64,000 nucleotides of DNA, taken from assembly GCF_002874535.1 (NCBI RefSeq), contig NZ_CP025025.1:1845526-1909525 (forward strand), read 5' to 3'. The position numbers and the translations under genes are program-made. Within the stretch, counting starts at the first letter, position 1. Each line of letters starts with the position of its first letter. Under the pieces are notes generated by a model. The model worked only from the letters and a program-made list of their open reading frames with translations. It searched no databases and was not told where the DNA came from. This document shows positions 25,866 through 34,192 of this stretch, piece after piece. Origin of the DNA: Mesobacillus jeotgali (GTDB lineage Bacteria; Bacillota; Bacilli; Bacillales; Cytobacillaceae).

Positions 25866-25930
25866 TTGTGAACAAATGTACTTAAACTATCGGGTGCGAA
25901 TGTAGAACAAGGATATTCGCCTTTCTTTAT
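25866..25930 (+). repeat. Dispersed repeat R12 (L + altered A)
   Basis: GTACTTAAACTATCGGGTGC followed by a changed stem GCGAAT / ATTCGC with CTTTCTTT tail and an embedded GTAGAACAAGG. Box B is not evident. Confidence 0.6.
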
Positions 25931-25979
25931 GTAAGTAAAGAAGAAGGATAAAGAATATAGTATAAGTGGGGTGGTTTAA

Positions 25980-26246
25980 GTGGGCAATGAAAAATTGAGG
26001 AAAATCAACAAGTTGCAAATCACATCACTTGTTCTAACAATCATTCTTACATTTGTTCCTACAGTTGGTCACGATGATCCTGGTAAGTACTACGGTGTAC
26101 CTTTACAGTCTTTGTCCTCTCATGATGGAAGGGGATATGGCGGGTTCGATATCAACATGTGGGCGCTTTTAGCGAACTTCTTTATAATCTACATGCTGTG
26201 CAGGATTGGATTAAGGGTATGGATGTCTTTAATTAAGAGACCTTAA
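25980..26246 (+). CDS. Two-span membrane protein
   Basis: 88 residues, GTG start after AAGTGGGGTGG. Membrane helices lie near residues 13-29 and 61-80, separated by a Gly/Ser/His-rich loop. No family recognised. Last gene of array 2. Confidence 0.65.
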   Translation: MGNEKLRKINKLQITSLVLTIILTFVPTVGHDDPGKYYGVPLQSLSSHDGRGYGGFDINMWALLANFFIIYMLCRIGLRVWMSLIKRP

Positions 26247-26328
26247 GCAGGGCGGCATCTGGTGGGAATTCGGAAGCCATTGTCATTCATAATCATGAAA
26301 AGAAATAAGGAACTTGTAGAATAATTCA

Positions 26329-26440
26329 TTTAGATTAAGTCGGCTATTCGCCCAAGATATCTTTAAATTAGACTCGGCCATTATTCGGGCGAGTTTTGCT
26401 TTGTAATCGCAATTTAGACTCGGCTCTTTCGTTTGTCGAA
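26329..26440 (+). repeat. Three short tandem-like repeats
   Basis: Units near 26329, 26363 and 26411 share TTTAGACTCGGC followed by a TTCG-containing tail, with pairs such as CTCGGCC / CGGGCGAG. They lie in the gap before the aminotransferase remnant. Confidence 0.65.
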
Positions 26441-26509
26441 ATTTTTTGACTGAAATTTTTAGAATATTATGACATAATTAGGTTATCTTTCTTTAAGGAG
26501 TGGTGCAAG

Positions 26510-26929
26510 TTGGCTAGTATGTTTCCTATTGAACAGGTGAGGGAGAGATTTCCTGCATTGTGTCGTAAGGATGACGGACGCCAGGTGATTTACTTTGATG
26601 GTCCTGGCGGGACGCAAATGGTGGATTTTGCATTTGAGTCGATGTATCGGTACATAAGGAATGGAATGGCAAATCTACACGGGACTTTTAATACAAGCGC
26701 TGACACGGATGCATTGCTGGACGAAGCCAGGGAGGCTGTCGCTGACTTGCTCGGCTGCCAGTCGAATGAGGTGGCGTTCGGTGCAAACATGACCACACAT
26801 GCATTTGCAATTGCAAGGAGTTTAGCAGGTTTAATTAATGAGGGGGACGAAATTGTGGTCACAGAGCTGGACCACCGTGCAAATGTGGATCCCTGGATCA
26901 CGTTATTTTACTGTAGGGGAAGATGGTTT
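26510..26929 (+). pseudogene. Class V aminotransferase (cysteine-desulfurase-like) N-terminal fragment fused in frame to LysE
   Basis: About 130 residues of a PLP-dependent class V aminotransferase: VIYFDGPGGTQMVDFAFESM, then LLDEAREAVADLLGC, then a FGANMTTHAFAIARSL region and VVTELDHRANVDPW. Family members have about 400 residues and the PLP lysine lies far beyond this point, so the catalytic core is lost. The frame continues without a stop through a short junction into the LysE gene, giving a 352-codon chimera. A deletion that joined two formerly separate genes explains this. Start TTG follows AAGGAGTGG. Confidence 0.85.
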
Positions 26930-27568
26930 ATGTTTGGGATTAATAATTTCGAAGTGTTTCTGGTTACAGCAATCCTGCTTAATTTAACGCCTGGTACGGA
27001 TACAATGTACATCGTGAGCAGAAGTATATCTCAAGGCAGGGCAGCCGGGATTTACTCGGCTTTTGGAATTACTTCTGGCATTGTTGTTCATACACTTCTA
27101 GCAGCTTTCGGACTATCAGTCATATTGACGCAGTCAGCTTTTTTATTTCAAACCGTTAAAATTGCGGGAGCCATTTATCTGGCTTATTTGGGGATTCAGA
27201 TGTTAATAGCGAAAACCAATACAAATGAACAGAAATCCCTGCCATTCCAGAGCAATAAAAAGATCTTTTTTCAAGGCCTGATCACAAATGTAACAAATCC
27301 AAAAGTGGCTTTGTTTTTCCTTGCTTTTCTCCCTCAATTCATCCAGGTCGATGCAGGAACTGCAAGCCCAATACCATTCATCATCCTGGGAATGACCTTC
27401 ACTTTAACCGGAGGAATATGGTGCCTGCTTACTGCCTATTTTTCCTCGATGGCAACAACAAGTCTAAGGAAAAATGCAAAAGCAGGAACGGTCTTAAACC
27501 GTTTGACTGGCATTGTTTTTATCGGAATGGGCATCCAGCTGCTGAACACGAAAGTCACATCATATTAA
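26930..27568 (+). CDS. LysE/RhtB-family amino-acid exporter
   Basis: 212 residues from ATG at 26930 with AGGGGA upstream, the usual length for LysE translocators. The N-terminus FGINNFEVFLVTAILLNLTP is followed by GTDTMYIVSR, the conserved family signature. Five to six membrane helices follow, with NPKVALFFLAFLPQFI in the middle. Likely exports an amino acid or a related metabolite. Because the upstream aminotransferase fragment is in frame, it could also be made as an N-terminally extended chimera. Confidence 0.9.
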   Translation: MFGINNFEVFLVTAILLNLTPGTDTMYIVSRSISQGRAAGIYSAFGITSGIVVHTLLAAFGLSVILTQSAFLFQTVKIAGAIYLAYLGIQMLIAKTNTNEQKSLPFQSNKKIFFQGLITNVTNPKVALFFLAFLPQFIQVDAGTASPIPFIILGMTFTLTGGIWCLLTAYFSSMATTSLRKNAKAGTVLNRLTGIVFIGMGIQLLNTKVTSY

Positions 27569-27652
27569 GGAAACAGTGGAGCTTGGACATGGTGCCAGGC
27601 TCTCTTTAGTATATAGTTATAGATATAAGTATACAAAGCAGGAGGGAATAAA

Positions 27653-28030
27653 GTGCGAGAAGCAATGGAAGCATTCAAAAAGCGGATGAAAAAAATCAAA
27701 GAAGATATCTTCATAATTGCAGAGGCGTATAAACACCCGGAAACACCTTTTTATATCAAGCTATTAGCAATTGTTGTTGTCGCCTATGCTTTTAGTCCTA
27801 TTGATTTAATTCCGGACTTTATTCCAATTCTCGGGTATCTGGACGACATCATTTTGGTTCCACTGGGAATCGCAATCCTTTTAAAATTAGTACCAGATCA
27901 TATCATTCAGGATTCACGTAAAAAAGTGGCTGCGTCAGGAAAGGTAAAACAGAAGAATTGGATAGCTGGGACGATAATTATTTTGATCTGGCTTCTATTT
28001 TTATATTGGATGGTTGATTATCTTATTTAA
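27653..28030 (+). CDS. YkvA-family (DUF1232) membrane protein
   Basis: 125 residues, GTG start after AGGAGGG. It carries the diagnostic AYAFSPIDLIPDFIPILGYL followed by DD of the DUF1232 family, then a membrane helix and a second C-terminal helix. Members are small membrane proteins of unknown function common in Bacillus. Confidence 0.92.
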   Translation: MREAMEAFKKRMKKIKEDIFIIAEAYKHPETPFYIKLLAIVVVAYAFSPIDLIPDFIPILGYLDDIILVPLGIAILLKLVPDHIIQDSRKKVAASGKVKQKNWIAGTIIILIWLLFLYWMVDYLI

Positions 28031-28111
28031 TAAACTGATCAAAACATTAGAAACTTTTCTGTCCATTTATACGTATACAAGATTAAAGATTAAACATTGT
28101 AGGTGATCAGC

Positions 28112-28396
28112 ATGATTGGCACAGAAAAAGTTCTTTACAATATTGAAATGTTAAAGGATACACAATACTATTCTGAATTTACCATTCTTGCCATGAGGAA
28201 TAAAGCTCCTTTGAGCAGGCCAAAAAAGGGGATTATCAGAAAAGGTATTACTGGAGATGTCATCAAAAAATGGGGCCGGAAATATTTCAGTCCTGATATT
28301 AACCAAACAGGAATCGAAGACTTTACACCTCCAGGCCAGCCGTATATTTTGATTCCGTACAAAAAGGTGAAAAATCGGTATAAAGTTATAGGGTAA
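28112..28396 (+). CDS. Uncharacterised basic protein
   Basis: 94 residues from ATG at 28112; AGGTGATC six bases upstream makes this start better than the GTG at 28103. It is Lys-rich and soluble, with a Pro/Gly-containing C-terminal part (PPGQPYILIPYKKVKNRY). No family recognised. Confidence 0.6.
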   Translation: MIGTEKVLYNIEMLKDTQYYSEFTILAMRNKAPLSRPKKGIIRKGITGDVIKKWGRKYFSPDINQTGIEDFTPPGQPYILIPYKKVKNRYKVIG

Positions 28397-28448
28397 GTAA
28401 AACAGCTTTGTATAAAATTAACATATCTAATATTGGGGGTAGGGACTC

Positions 28449-28589
28449 ATGAATAAGGAAAACAATGACCATGGTAAAACTTCTGAAGATAGCTGGAACA
28501 GAACCTTTTTTGGGAGTCCAACAATTGGCGGATTTGTTGTAATTGGGATTATAATTGCCTTTATTTTATTTAATATCATTTTTAACTAG
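28449..28589 (+). CDS. 46-residue single-span membrane protein
   Basis: ATG after GGGGGTAGGG. A polar N-terminal 22 residues (MNKENNDHGKTSEDSWNRTF) is followed by one hydrophobic helix, IGGFVVIGIIIAFILFNIIF, at the C-terminus. A plausible real small gene with a strong ribosome site; no family recognised. Confidence 0.6.
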   Translation: MNKENNDHGKTSEDSWNRTFFGSPTIGGFVVIGIIIAFILFNIIFN

Positions 28590-28651
28590 TGTTTGAATTA
28601 AAGCTGTCTTCACTAATTATAGGCAAACAATTAGTATGCATCAAAAGTGAG

Positions 28652-28966
28652 TTAGTATTTTTTATATCTAATATATTCAAAGTTTGAGGTGGGGACCTGT
28701 TTTAAAATCTTACCATCTTCATCCCTGTGAACCTCATACTCCCTGTGGGTTTCAATGATATAACCATCCACTTCTTTGTCTTTATGTTTCTCATGTATAT
28801 ATTCAAATTCGGGTATGATTGTTTCCTGTATGTCATCATTTGTGCCAATTCTGGCATTTGTCTCTAAGGACTCTATGTCAGAGTATTTCTGGGATATTTG
28901 AGGACTGTTATAGACCAAGTAAATACAGAGTAACAGTAGACCTGATAAGGCGATTATTTGTTTCAA
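28652..28966 (-). CDS. Membrane-anchored protein of unknown function
   Basis: About 104 residues. AAAGGAG lies before a TTG at 28966, making it the preferred start over ATG at 29017. The N-terminal anchor IIALSGLLLLCIYLVYN is followed by a charged soluble domain with many Glu, His and Lys residues (YIIETHREYEVHRDEDGK). No family recognised. Confidence 0.6.
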   Translation of the reverse strand: MKQIIALSGLLLLCIYLVYNSPQISQKYSDIESLETNARIGTNDDIQETIIPEFEYIHEKHKDKEVDGYIIETHREYEVHRDEDGKILKQVPTSNFEYIRYKKY

Positions 28967-29099
28967 TATTATAGTCTCCTTTTGTTGAAGTATCATTTTA
29001 ACCATATGCCTGTCCATTGATTTATATAACTATGTAGTGATCAGGACCAAAAAGTACGCAGAAAATATATAGATTATGGTTTCGTTTAGGGGGATTGTC

Positions 29100-29300
29100 G
29101 TGTCAAAGTATGTTAGCGTTTTTTTCTTAACTCTAATGCTCAGTGTGATTTTCTTTTTTATATTTGCTTCATTTTTCATGGGCGGTGGCGATCCAGCAGA
29201 AGAGATGGTATTAACGTTAGGAACAATAATTGTCATTCTTCTGTCATTTCTTATAGCACAGACTTCCTATTTAATCGATTTGGTCAAGAAGAAGCGGTAG
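29100..29300 (+). CDS. Two-span membrane protein
   Basis: 66 residues from GTG at 29100, after TTAGGGGGA. The first helix, SVFFLTLMLSVIFFFIFASF, is followed by an MGGGDPAEEM loop and a second helix, LGTIIVILLSFLIAQTSYLI. Unrecognised. Confidence 0.6.
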   Translation: MSKYVSVFFLTLMLSVIFFFIFASFFMGGGDPAEEMVLTLGTIIVILLSFLIAQTSYLIDLVKKKR

Positions 29301-29378
29301 CCTGTATGGAGACATGAAAGAATTACAACATTCGTCGTTGAAATTTTTGAACCAACGAGAAGAAAGAATTACGAAGAG

Positions 29379-29600
29379 GTGAAAAAATTGTTTGTTGGCC
29401 GTGCTTTATATTTATTAGGAATGGCTTTTGTTTTCTTTAGTGTATTGGGCATTATAATGGTTCTTTTTTCAGATAGTGGTGGAGATATAGCACTTTTGAT
29501 ATTTGCTTTGCTGAATGGATTAATTGCAATGGGTGTCGGTGATATTGTTATAGATTTAAATTATCGGCAAAGGCTTGAAAAAAGAGACAAAGAAGTCTAG
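29379..29600 (+). CDS. Two-span membrane protein
   Basis: 73 residues if the GTG at 29379 is used; TTG at 29388, six bases after GAGGTG, may be the true start. Helices near residues 7-30 and 38-57, then a charged tail (RQRLEKRDKEV). Similar in layout to the preceding gene. Unrecognised. Confidence 0.55.
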   Translation: MKKLFVGRALYLLGMAFVFFSVLGIIMVLFSDSGGDIALLIFALLNGLIAMGVGDIVIDLNYRQRLEKRDKEV

Positions 29601-29666
29601 TGACTGACATTTGACTTGTAAAGCAGTTTACCTGTATTGAAAATATTTGATATGGAGGTACATATA

Positions 29667-29852
29667 ATGTACGAATATATATTTGTAGAAACTTCTCTAG
29701 GGGGATTTTTTTCTTCAGCAACACATAGAGAAACCATTAGTGAATATGCAGCTGATGGGTGGAGATTAGTGCAAGTTCTGCCTTTGGAATATAATGGGAA
29801 CGGAAAACCCAGGTCTTATGAAATTATCTTTGAAAGGCTTATTCAAGATTAG
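29667..29852 (+). CDS. DUF4177-family protein
   Basis: 61 residues from ATG at 29667, after GGAGG. It matches the DUF4177 pattern: MYEYIFVETSLGGFF at the N-terminus, ISEYAADGWRLVQVLPLE in the middle and EIIFERLI at the end. A small soluble protein of unknown function. Confidence 0.85.
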   Translation: MYEYIFVETSLGGFFSSATHRETISEYAADGWRLVQVLPLEYNGNGKPRSYEIIFERLIQD

Positions 29853-29867
29853 CCTATTAGAGTAGGA

Positions 29868-29905
29868 GGGTGTTGATCCAGAAAGGGTTGACACTCTTTT
29901 TTTAG
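29868..29905 (+). repeat. Dispersed repeat R13 (hairpin A only)
   Basis: GGGTGTTGATCC agaa AGGGTTGACACTC stem with a seven-T run; no box B follows. The only copy between the second and third arrays. It serves as terminator of the DUF4177 gene. Confidence 0.7.
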
Positions 29906-30000
29906 TTAGAATTTCATAACTATTTAAACAACTATTTATAAAAGTGTAATAGGGATTATGGTAAAATATAACATGTGTTAAATTGTAAGGGGGGTCACAT

Positions 30001-30450
30001 GTGAAGAATAATCCATTTATTTTTATAGGTATTTTATTATTATTGGCTGGCTGCAATAACAACTCATCAAATGAGCCAGTTAAAGAAGAAAAGAAAATAG
30101 ATCCATTCAGCTTGGTTATAGAGGGAGATAAGAAAATTTTCCAAGTAGACGAAAGCATACAAATTAGTGCCAACTTAAAATATATTGGTGAAAAAGACAT
30201 AGAGTTAACTCCATTACCTAACATCACTATTGTAATTAGAAATTATGACGGTGGAAATGTAATTGAAGAAATTGACTTTAATGATAGTCAAACAACTATG
30301 AAAAAAGGAGAAAAGTTTACACAAACATTAAGTAACATTAATCTTGAACCGGGAAAATATGATGCGTTTGTTCAAACTTCACCTTTTTCGGTTGGCTCAA
30401 GGCAGTATAGTTTAAGTTCAGCACCAATTAATTTTGAAGTGAAAAATTAA
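30001..30450 (+). CDS. Lipoprotein with BsuPI/Ig-like beta-sandwich appearance
   Basis: 149 residues, GTG start after AAGGGGGG. The lipobox is LLAGC. The mature part alternates strands (IQISANLKYIGEKDIELTPL ... LEPGKYDAFVQ) and resembles small secreted proteinase-inhibitor-like or Ig-like domains of Bacillus. An extended -10 box (TGGTAAAAT) lies near 29960. Function unknown. Confidence 0.65.
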   Translation: MKNNPFIFIGILLLLAGCNNNSSNEPVKEEKKIDPFSLVIEGDKKIFQVDESIQISANLKYIGEKDIELTPLPNITIVIRNYDGGNVIEEIDFNDSQTTMKKGEKFTQTLSNINLEPGKYDAFVQTSPFSVGSRQYSLSSAPINFEVKN

Positions 30451-30527
30451 CAACACTGGGGCGTCGAGTGACTGTTATGAGGAAGGAGAATGGTAAAGTA
30501 AGGGTGAGATCGTTCAAGGAGGTTAAT

Positions 30528-30716
30528 ATGGAATTACTATACATTGTAATTTTTTTATTCATACTTTATTTAATTATTAAAACAGCCGTTACAAAAGGTA
30601 TAGATGAATCAAGAGTAATAAAGGAATTGAAAAAAGAGATTAAAGAGTTGAAAGAGAAAAAGCCGGAAAAACAAATTGAGGAAGAATCCCCGCACGTAAT
30701 AAATAGAAAAGCGTAA
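30528..30716 (+). CDS. 62-residue single-span membrane protein with charged coiled-coil tail
   Basis: ATG at 30528, after AAGGAGG, chosen over an upstream in-frame GTG. The N-terminal helix ELLYIVIFLFILYLIIKTAV is followed by a Lys/Glu-rich coiled coil. Unrecognised. Confidence 0.6.
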   Translation: MELLYIVIFLFILYLIIKTAVTKGIDESRVIKELKKEIKELKEKKPEKQIEEESPHVINRKA

Positions 30717-30794
30717 ACAGCTTACATTGAAAGTTTTACTTTACGGACCACCTTTGTTATTGAATAAGCAGGAGAGCGAGAAAGGGGAAAACAA

Positions 30795-30905
30795 ATGAAA
30801 AGCTTTCTGAAATGGAGTTATTTTTGGGTATTATTAGTCGGCATCTTGATAGGTTACATTGGAATACCAATGCTCTCACAATTTTTCGATCTTATCTTCA
30901 ACTAA
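30795..30905 (+). CDS. 36-residue membrane micropeptide
   Basis: ATG after AAAGGGGAAA. MKSFLKWSYFW precedes a hydrophobic helix (VLLVGILIGYIGIPML) and a short tail ending DLIFN. The ribosome site and hydrophobicity support it. Confidence 0.5.
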   Translation: MKSFLKWSYFWVLLVGILIGYIGIPMLSQFFDLIFN

Positions 30906-31021
30906 AGGGAAATGCACCATAATATACAGATTTTTTCCGACTTATTTATATTAGTAATAGGCTAGCATAAGTCCTATCTACTAATTACCGATTAGGTGAT
31001 CTGAATGAAAATAAATAAATC

Positions 31022-31063
31022 AAAAAAATGGCGTGCAAAACTGATGTCAGTTCACACGCCATT
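31022..31063. terminator. TGGCGTG-family terminator, copy 3
   Basis: AAAAAAATGGCGTG / CACACGCCATTAT stem; the loop includes CTGATGTCAGTT. It lies at the 3' end of the minus-strand MEDS gene and overlaps its last codons. Confidence 0.75.
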
Positions 31064-31627
31064 ATCTTTGTCATTTATAAGAAGGTTGTGGCAGGTCAGT
31101 AGACTTTGCTTTAATTCTTCACTAACCCTTTCAGAATCGTAGGCACAAACAGAAAGAAGGTTTGTTTCGTTCACGATTACATCAGCTTCTATTTCAGAGC
31201 CCATTAATTTTTTGCTTACATTCGGTTCATCCCGCCATTCTACATGTGCCCAGCTCCGGATAACTGGATCGTTTTCTGAATAACCTTCAATTAAGTTTGG
31301 GAGGAAATCGAAAATAGAATTAATGCTAAAGTCTCCCTGGGCATAATAAAAGTCGTAATTATTGATGAACTTAACTTTTTCTAGACTGCTTCCATCCAAT
31401 AAGTCTGTAAGTCTTTTTTGTAATAAGGGTATTATTCGGTCATTTTCTACAATGATGGAATATTCGTTTCGTTTTAATCCTGAGATGACAAAGTCAACTA
31501 CATTAGTAATATACTGGTCTTTATTTCGGAAAAAATATATTCCGTGTCCCCTTGTTAGGTTTGCTAGTTCATTAACTTCTTTTAAATGCGTACTTTCCAA
31601 ATAAGCACCCCGTTGTATTGTAGACAT
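31052..31627 (-). CDS. MEDS-domain sensory protein
   Basis: 191 residues, no membrane segment. HGIYFFRNKDQYITNVVDFV and LKRNEYSIIVENDRIIPLLQ, followed by WAHVEWRDEP and CAYDSERVSEEL, match the MEDS (methanogen/methylotroph DcmR sensory) domain family. Such domains are thought to sense small molecules and in Bacillus are found as single-domain proteins near stress-signalling genes. No partner is adjacent. Confidence 0.8.
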   Translation of the reverse strand: MSTIQRGAYLESTHLKEVNELANLTRGHGIYFFRNKDQYITNVVDFVISGLKRNEYSIIVENDRIIPLLQKRLTDLLDGSSLEKVKFINNYDFYYAQGDFSINSIFDFLPNLIEGYSENDPVIRSWAHVEWRDEPNVSKKLMGSEIEADVIVNETNLLSVCAYDSERVSEELKQSLLTCHNLLINDKDNGV

Positions 31628-31803
31628 ATAACACTATCTTTAAAGTCTAACATACTTAGTTTTTAATATGGGGTTGTAATAAAAATATATCTAAGGTAAA
31701 AATTTTATTAAAGTTGCAAAGGCGCAGGCATCATGCTTAAGGAACATGCAGAGTGATGGGGAATGAAGAAGTGCGAGTTTGTGGGACTGGCTATATGAAA
31801 ACA

Positions 31804-31843
31804 GGAAGGTTTAATCGCCATGGATTTGACCAAAAAACCTTCC
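31804..31843 (-). terminator. Terminator of the minus-strand exported helical protein
   Basis: GGAAGGTTT / AAAACCTTCC stem; on the minus strand it is followed by T-rich sequence. Downstream of the gene at 31855. Confidence 0.65.
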
Positions 31844-31854
31844 CATACTTATTC

Positions 31855-32499
31855 TTATTTCTTAAATTTCTCCGGGAATTGTTTTACCACTGCATCTGAA
31901 ATGGCATCGGACATCATGATGATATGAGTCACTCCGTCATCAACTGAAACAATTCTCGCTTGCCAGTCTTTTTTCAAGCTTGCATTTAGGTCATCTGCCA
32001 CCAATTCCAGATGTGCGTACAGTAACTTTTTTAACTCATCATTTTTTAAATGAGAGTTGGCTTTGCTGAGGAATGCTGCGATATCGTCAGCATTTCGATA
32101 CCATTCTTTGTTTAGCTGATCGAGCTTTGCTTGATCTCCACTTTTAGCTGCTTCAACAATTCCACCAGCAATAACTATATGCTCTTTAAGCAAGTCTGTA
32201 AGTTTGTTTCCAGCTTGCTCTCCGTATACCGGTTTGATAGAGTTTCCGATATCCTCCTGGTTTTTCAGCAGCCTCTCAAGCACATCTTTTTGATCTTCGG
32301 CACCTGCTGTCGTGGCACTTGTAATATAATTGCTTGTCCACAATACGTGGTCGACCCATAGTCTCCGAAAATCATTCTCGAACTTTACCTCCGATTGGGT
32401 TATACATTTGTGCTGTGGTTTAGCGTAAGCAGGGGGTGTTCCCGCCAACATATTCAGAGGCAATAATAAAATAAAACCCATCAACAATAACTTTTTCAT
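31855..32499 (-). CDS. Secreted helical protein of unknown function
   Basis: 214 residues with a clear signal peptide (LLLMGFILLLPLNMLAGTPP, then cleavage near AYA). The mature protein is all helical with two related halves; each has a tryptophan-led helix and an H-x-x-[IL] pattern (LLKEHIVIAGGIVEAA, LLYAHLELVADDL). Similar secreted proteins are widespread in Bacillus with no established function. Monocistronic. Confidence 0.7.
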   Translation of the reverse strand: MKKLLLMGFILLLPLNMLAGTPPAYAKPQHKCITQSEVKFENDFRRLWVDHVLWTSNYITSATTAGAEDQKDVLERLLKNQEDIGNSIKPVYGEQAGNKLTDLLKEHIVIAGGIVEAAKSGDQAKLDQLNKEWYRNADDIAAFLSKANSHLKNDELKKLLYAHLELVADDLNASLKKDWQARIVSVDDGVTHIIMMSDAISDAVVKQFPEKFKK

Positions 32500-32608
32500 G
32501 CTTCACATTCTCCTTCGCAGGTTAATAACATCCTCCATTATTATTTATAAATGGCAAATTTTTATCCAAAACTGCAAAATAAAAGAACGTCAAATGACGG
32601 CCTCTAAG

Positions 32609-33481
32609 CTATTGCAATTTGCTTAAATCATAGTACTGAACAGTTTTACCATCGCGGTCGAACTGGATGATCAATTGGTTCTTATTAAATTGGTAGATGA
32701 ATTGTCCGCAAGTCGCACTTTCATAGCAGGAGACGTTCTTTACTTCATTAGGGTATCCATATACATCAATAACCTGGCTTTTGTCTTTCGGAAGGGAGCT
32801 TTGTTTTAAATATTCCGGATACACTTGCAGTCCAAATACAGAGCCATTCTCCATGTTAAAATTCACGCGGACACCTGCACCCTCGCCATCGTAGTACAAT
32901 GATCTGATATTCAACTGGTCTTCGGTTTTTACCGGCTTTCCGAACTGATGCAGAAGCTGGCTGTATGTGGAACCAACGTGGACAGCATTAACATGTAGAT
33001 TTTTACTTGTTACAATATAGGAATCTTTAATCCCTTTTTTGCGCAAGAGCTCTTTTTGTTTCTCTGCATTTGTCTTTTTTGAAAAAACGCCAGCCTGGAT
33101 GCGGTAATAAGTTTTATCATTAATTACCTTAGTAATGACGGCAGCTTCAATTCCTTTCTTTTTCAGATTAGCGATTTGTTTCATTGCATTGTCTTTCTTG
33201 GTAAAAGAACCTCCAACAACTGCATACATCGGCTCTGATTCTGATGCGCCAGGAAGCATCAACTTTTGCCCGATATAGATGGTATTGTTCTTTAAATCAT
33301 TGAAATCCTTTAACTCCTGGACAGTCAGGTTGTATTTTTTTGAAATGCTGTAAAGTGTATCACCTTTTTTAACAGTAAGAGAATGATCATCTGCATAACC
33401 AAACCCGTTGGCGAAAAAGAGTAATGTAACCATCAACAAGATGGCCAACCCGAGCTGTATGAAACGTTTTGTTTTCTTCAT
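32609..33481 (-). CDS. Secreted LysM + SPOR-domain cell-wall protein
   Basis: About 290 residues from ATG at 33481, which follows GAGGTGATAA. A signal peptide is followed by one LysM domain (LTVKKGDTLYSISKKYNLTV ... YIGQKLMLP, about residues 35-78). A SPOR domain spans about 85-160 (YAVVGGSFTKKDNAMKQIAN and RIQAGVFSKKTNAEKQ). The C-terminal domain begins HVGSTYSQLLHQFGKPVKTE and recalls lipoprotein-type 'small protein A' folds. It should bind peptidoglycan through LysM and denuded glycan through SPOR; function unknown. Confidence 0.85.
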   Translation of the reverse strand: MKKTKRFIQLGLAILLMVTLLFFANGFGYADDHSLTVKKGDTLYSISKKYNLTVQELKDFNDLKNNTIYIGQKLMLPGASESEPMYAVVGGSFTKKDNAMKQIANLKKKGIEAAVITKVINDKTYYRIQAGVFSKKTNAEKQKELLRKKGIKDSYIVTSKNLHVNAVHVGSTYSQLLHQFGKPVKTEDQLNIRSLYYDGEGAGVRVNFNMENGSVFGLQVYPEYLKQSSLPKDKSQVIDVYGYPNEVKNVSCYESATCGQFIYQFNKNQLIIQFDRDGKTVQYYDLSKLQ

Positions 33482-33598
33482 TTTTATCACCTCAAATAGT
33501 TTGACGAGATGATGGCACCAGAGTTTCGAACGGATAAGCCTATTTTTAGAAGCTGGAAAAAATGGGTGGTGAAAAGGGGGGAGTCCTTGAAACTACTA

Positions 33599-33627
33599 TT
33601 GACATTGCTAACTGTAAAGTTTAATAT
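33599..33627 (+). promoter_or_regulatory. SigA-type promoter of spx (TTGACA-N17-TAATAT)
   Basis: TTGACA at 33599-33604 and TAATAT at 33622-33627, with 17 bases between. The first CTGTAA-N9-TTACAG operator covers the -10 element, which fits repression by a DNA-binding protein. Confidence 0.75.
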
Positions 33628-33632
33628 TACAG
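33612..33632. promoter_or_regulatory. Operator-like inverted repeat O1 (CTGTAA-N9-TTACAG)
   Basis: A perfect dyad overlapping the spx promoter -10. The same dyad with the same spacing occurs at 33675 and, with one outer mismatch, at 34641. Confidence 0.75.
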
Positions 33633-33674
33633 TATCGGTATTTTTATATTTAAAAAGATTCTATTGTTGTTTAT

Positions 33675-33695
33675 CTGTAATTTTTATTATTACAG
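33675..33695. promoter_or_regulatory. Operator-like inverted repeat O2 (CTGTAA-N9-TTACAG)
   Basis: Second perfect copy, 63 bases after O1 (six turns of helix), just before the spx ribosome site. Confidence 0.7.
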
Positions 33696-33718
33696 TTAGA
33701 CGGAGGAGCTGTTGATCA

Positions 33719-34114
33719 ATGGTTACTTTATATATCACATCAAGCTGTGCGTCTTGCCGGAAAGCAAAAGCCTGGCTGCAGGAACATCAAATTGATTTTA
33801 TTGAAAGAAATATCGTATCTGAGCCACTTACTGTTGATGAAATCAAATCGATTCTTCGATTGACAGAGGATGGAACGGAAGAGATTATTTCGACGAACTC
33901 AAAAGCCTATAAGCAACTGGATATGGATATTGACTCCCTTCCGCTGAATCAGCTATATGAATTAATCAGAAGAAATCCACAAATGCTGCGCCGCCCGATT
34001 ATCCAGGACCATAAACGTCTGCAGGTTGGCTATAATGAAGAAGAGATTCGCAGCTTCTTGCCGCGCAAGCTGCGTACATTTACCGGCTTAGAGTGGGATA
34101 GTATCGCGAACTAG
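33719..34114 (+). CDS. spx: Spx-family redox-responsive regulator
   Basis: 131 residues. [20 protein letters not shown] carries the CxxC redox switch (Cys10, Cys13). The middle [15 protein letters not shown] and the strongly conserved [20 protein letters not shown] match Spx closely. Spx binds the RNA polymerase alpha C-terminal domain and redirects transcription under thiol stress. It is encoded upstream of an Rrf2-type regulator, the arrangement described for spxA2 and its repressor SaiR in Bacillus anthracis, so this is probably the SpxA2-type paralogue. Start ATG follows GGAGGAG. Confidence 0.92.
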   Translation: MVTLYITSSCASCRKAKAWLQEHQIDFIERNIVSEPLTVDEIKSILRLTEDGTEEIISTNSKAYKQLDMDIDSLPLNQLYELIRRNPQMLRRPIIQDHKRLQVGYNEEEIRSFLPRKLRTFTGLEWDSIAN

Positions 34115-34192
34115 ATGCTTTGGCTTTAAATCGGACTGGATGAAAGGTAATATATAGAATAATAAATAGGTTATTTTGTTAGGAGGCAGGCA

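Noticed and set aside
33509..33715. Plus-strand frame of 68 codons between the LysM protein and spx
   Set aside because: It runs through the spx promoter and both operator dyads, has no ribosome site and has an unnatural composition.
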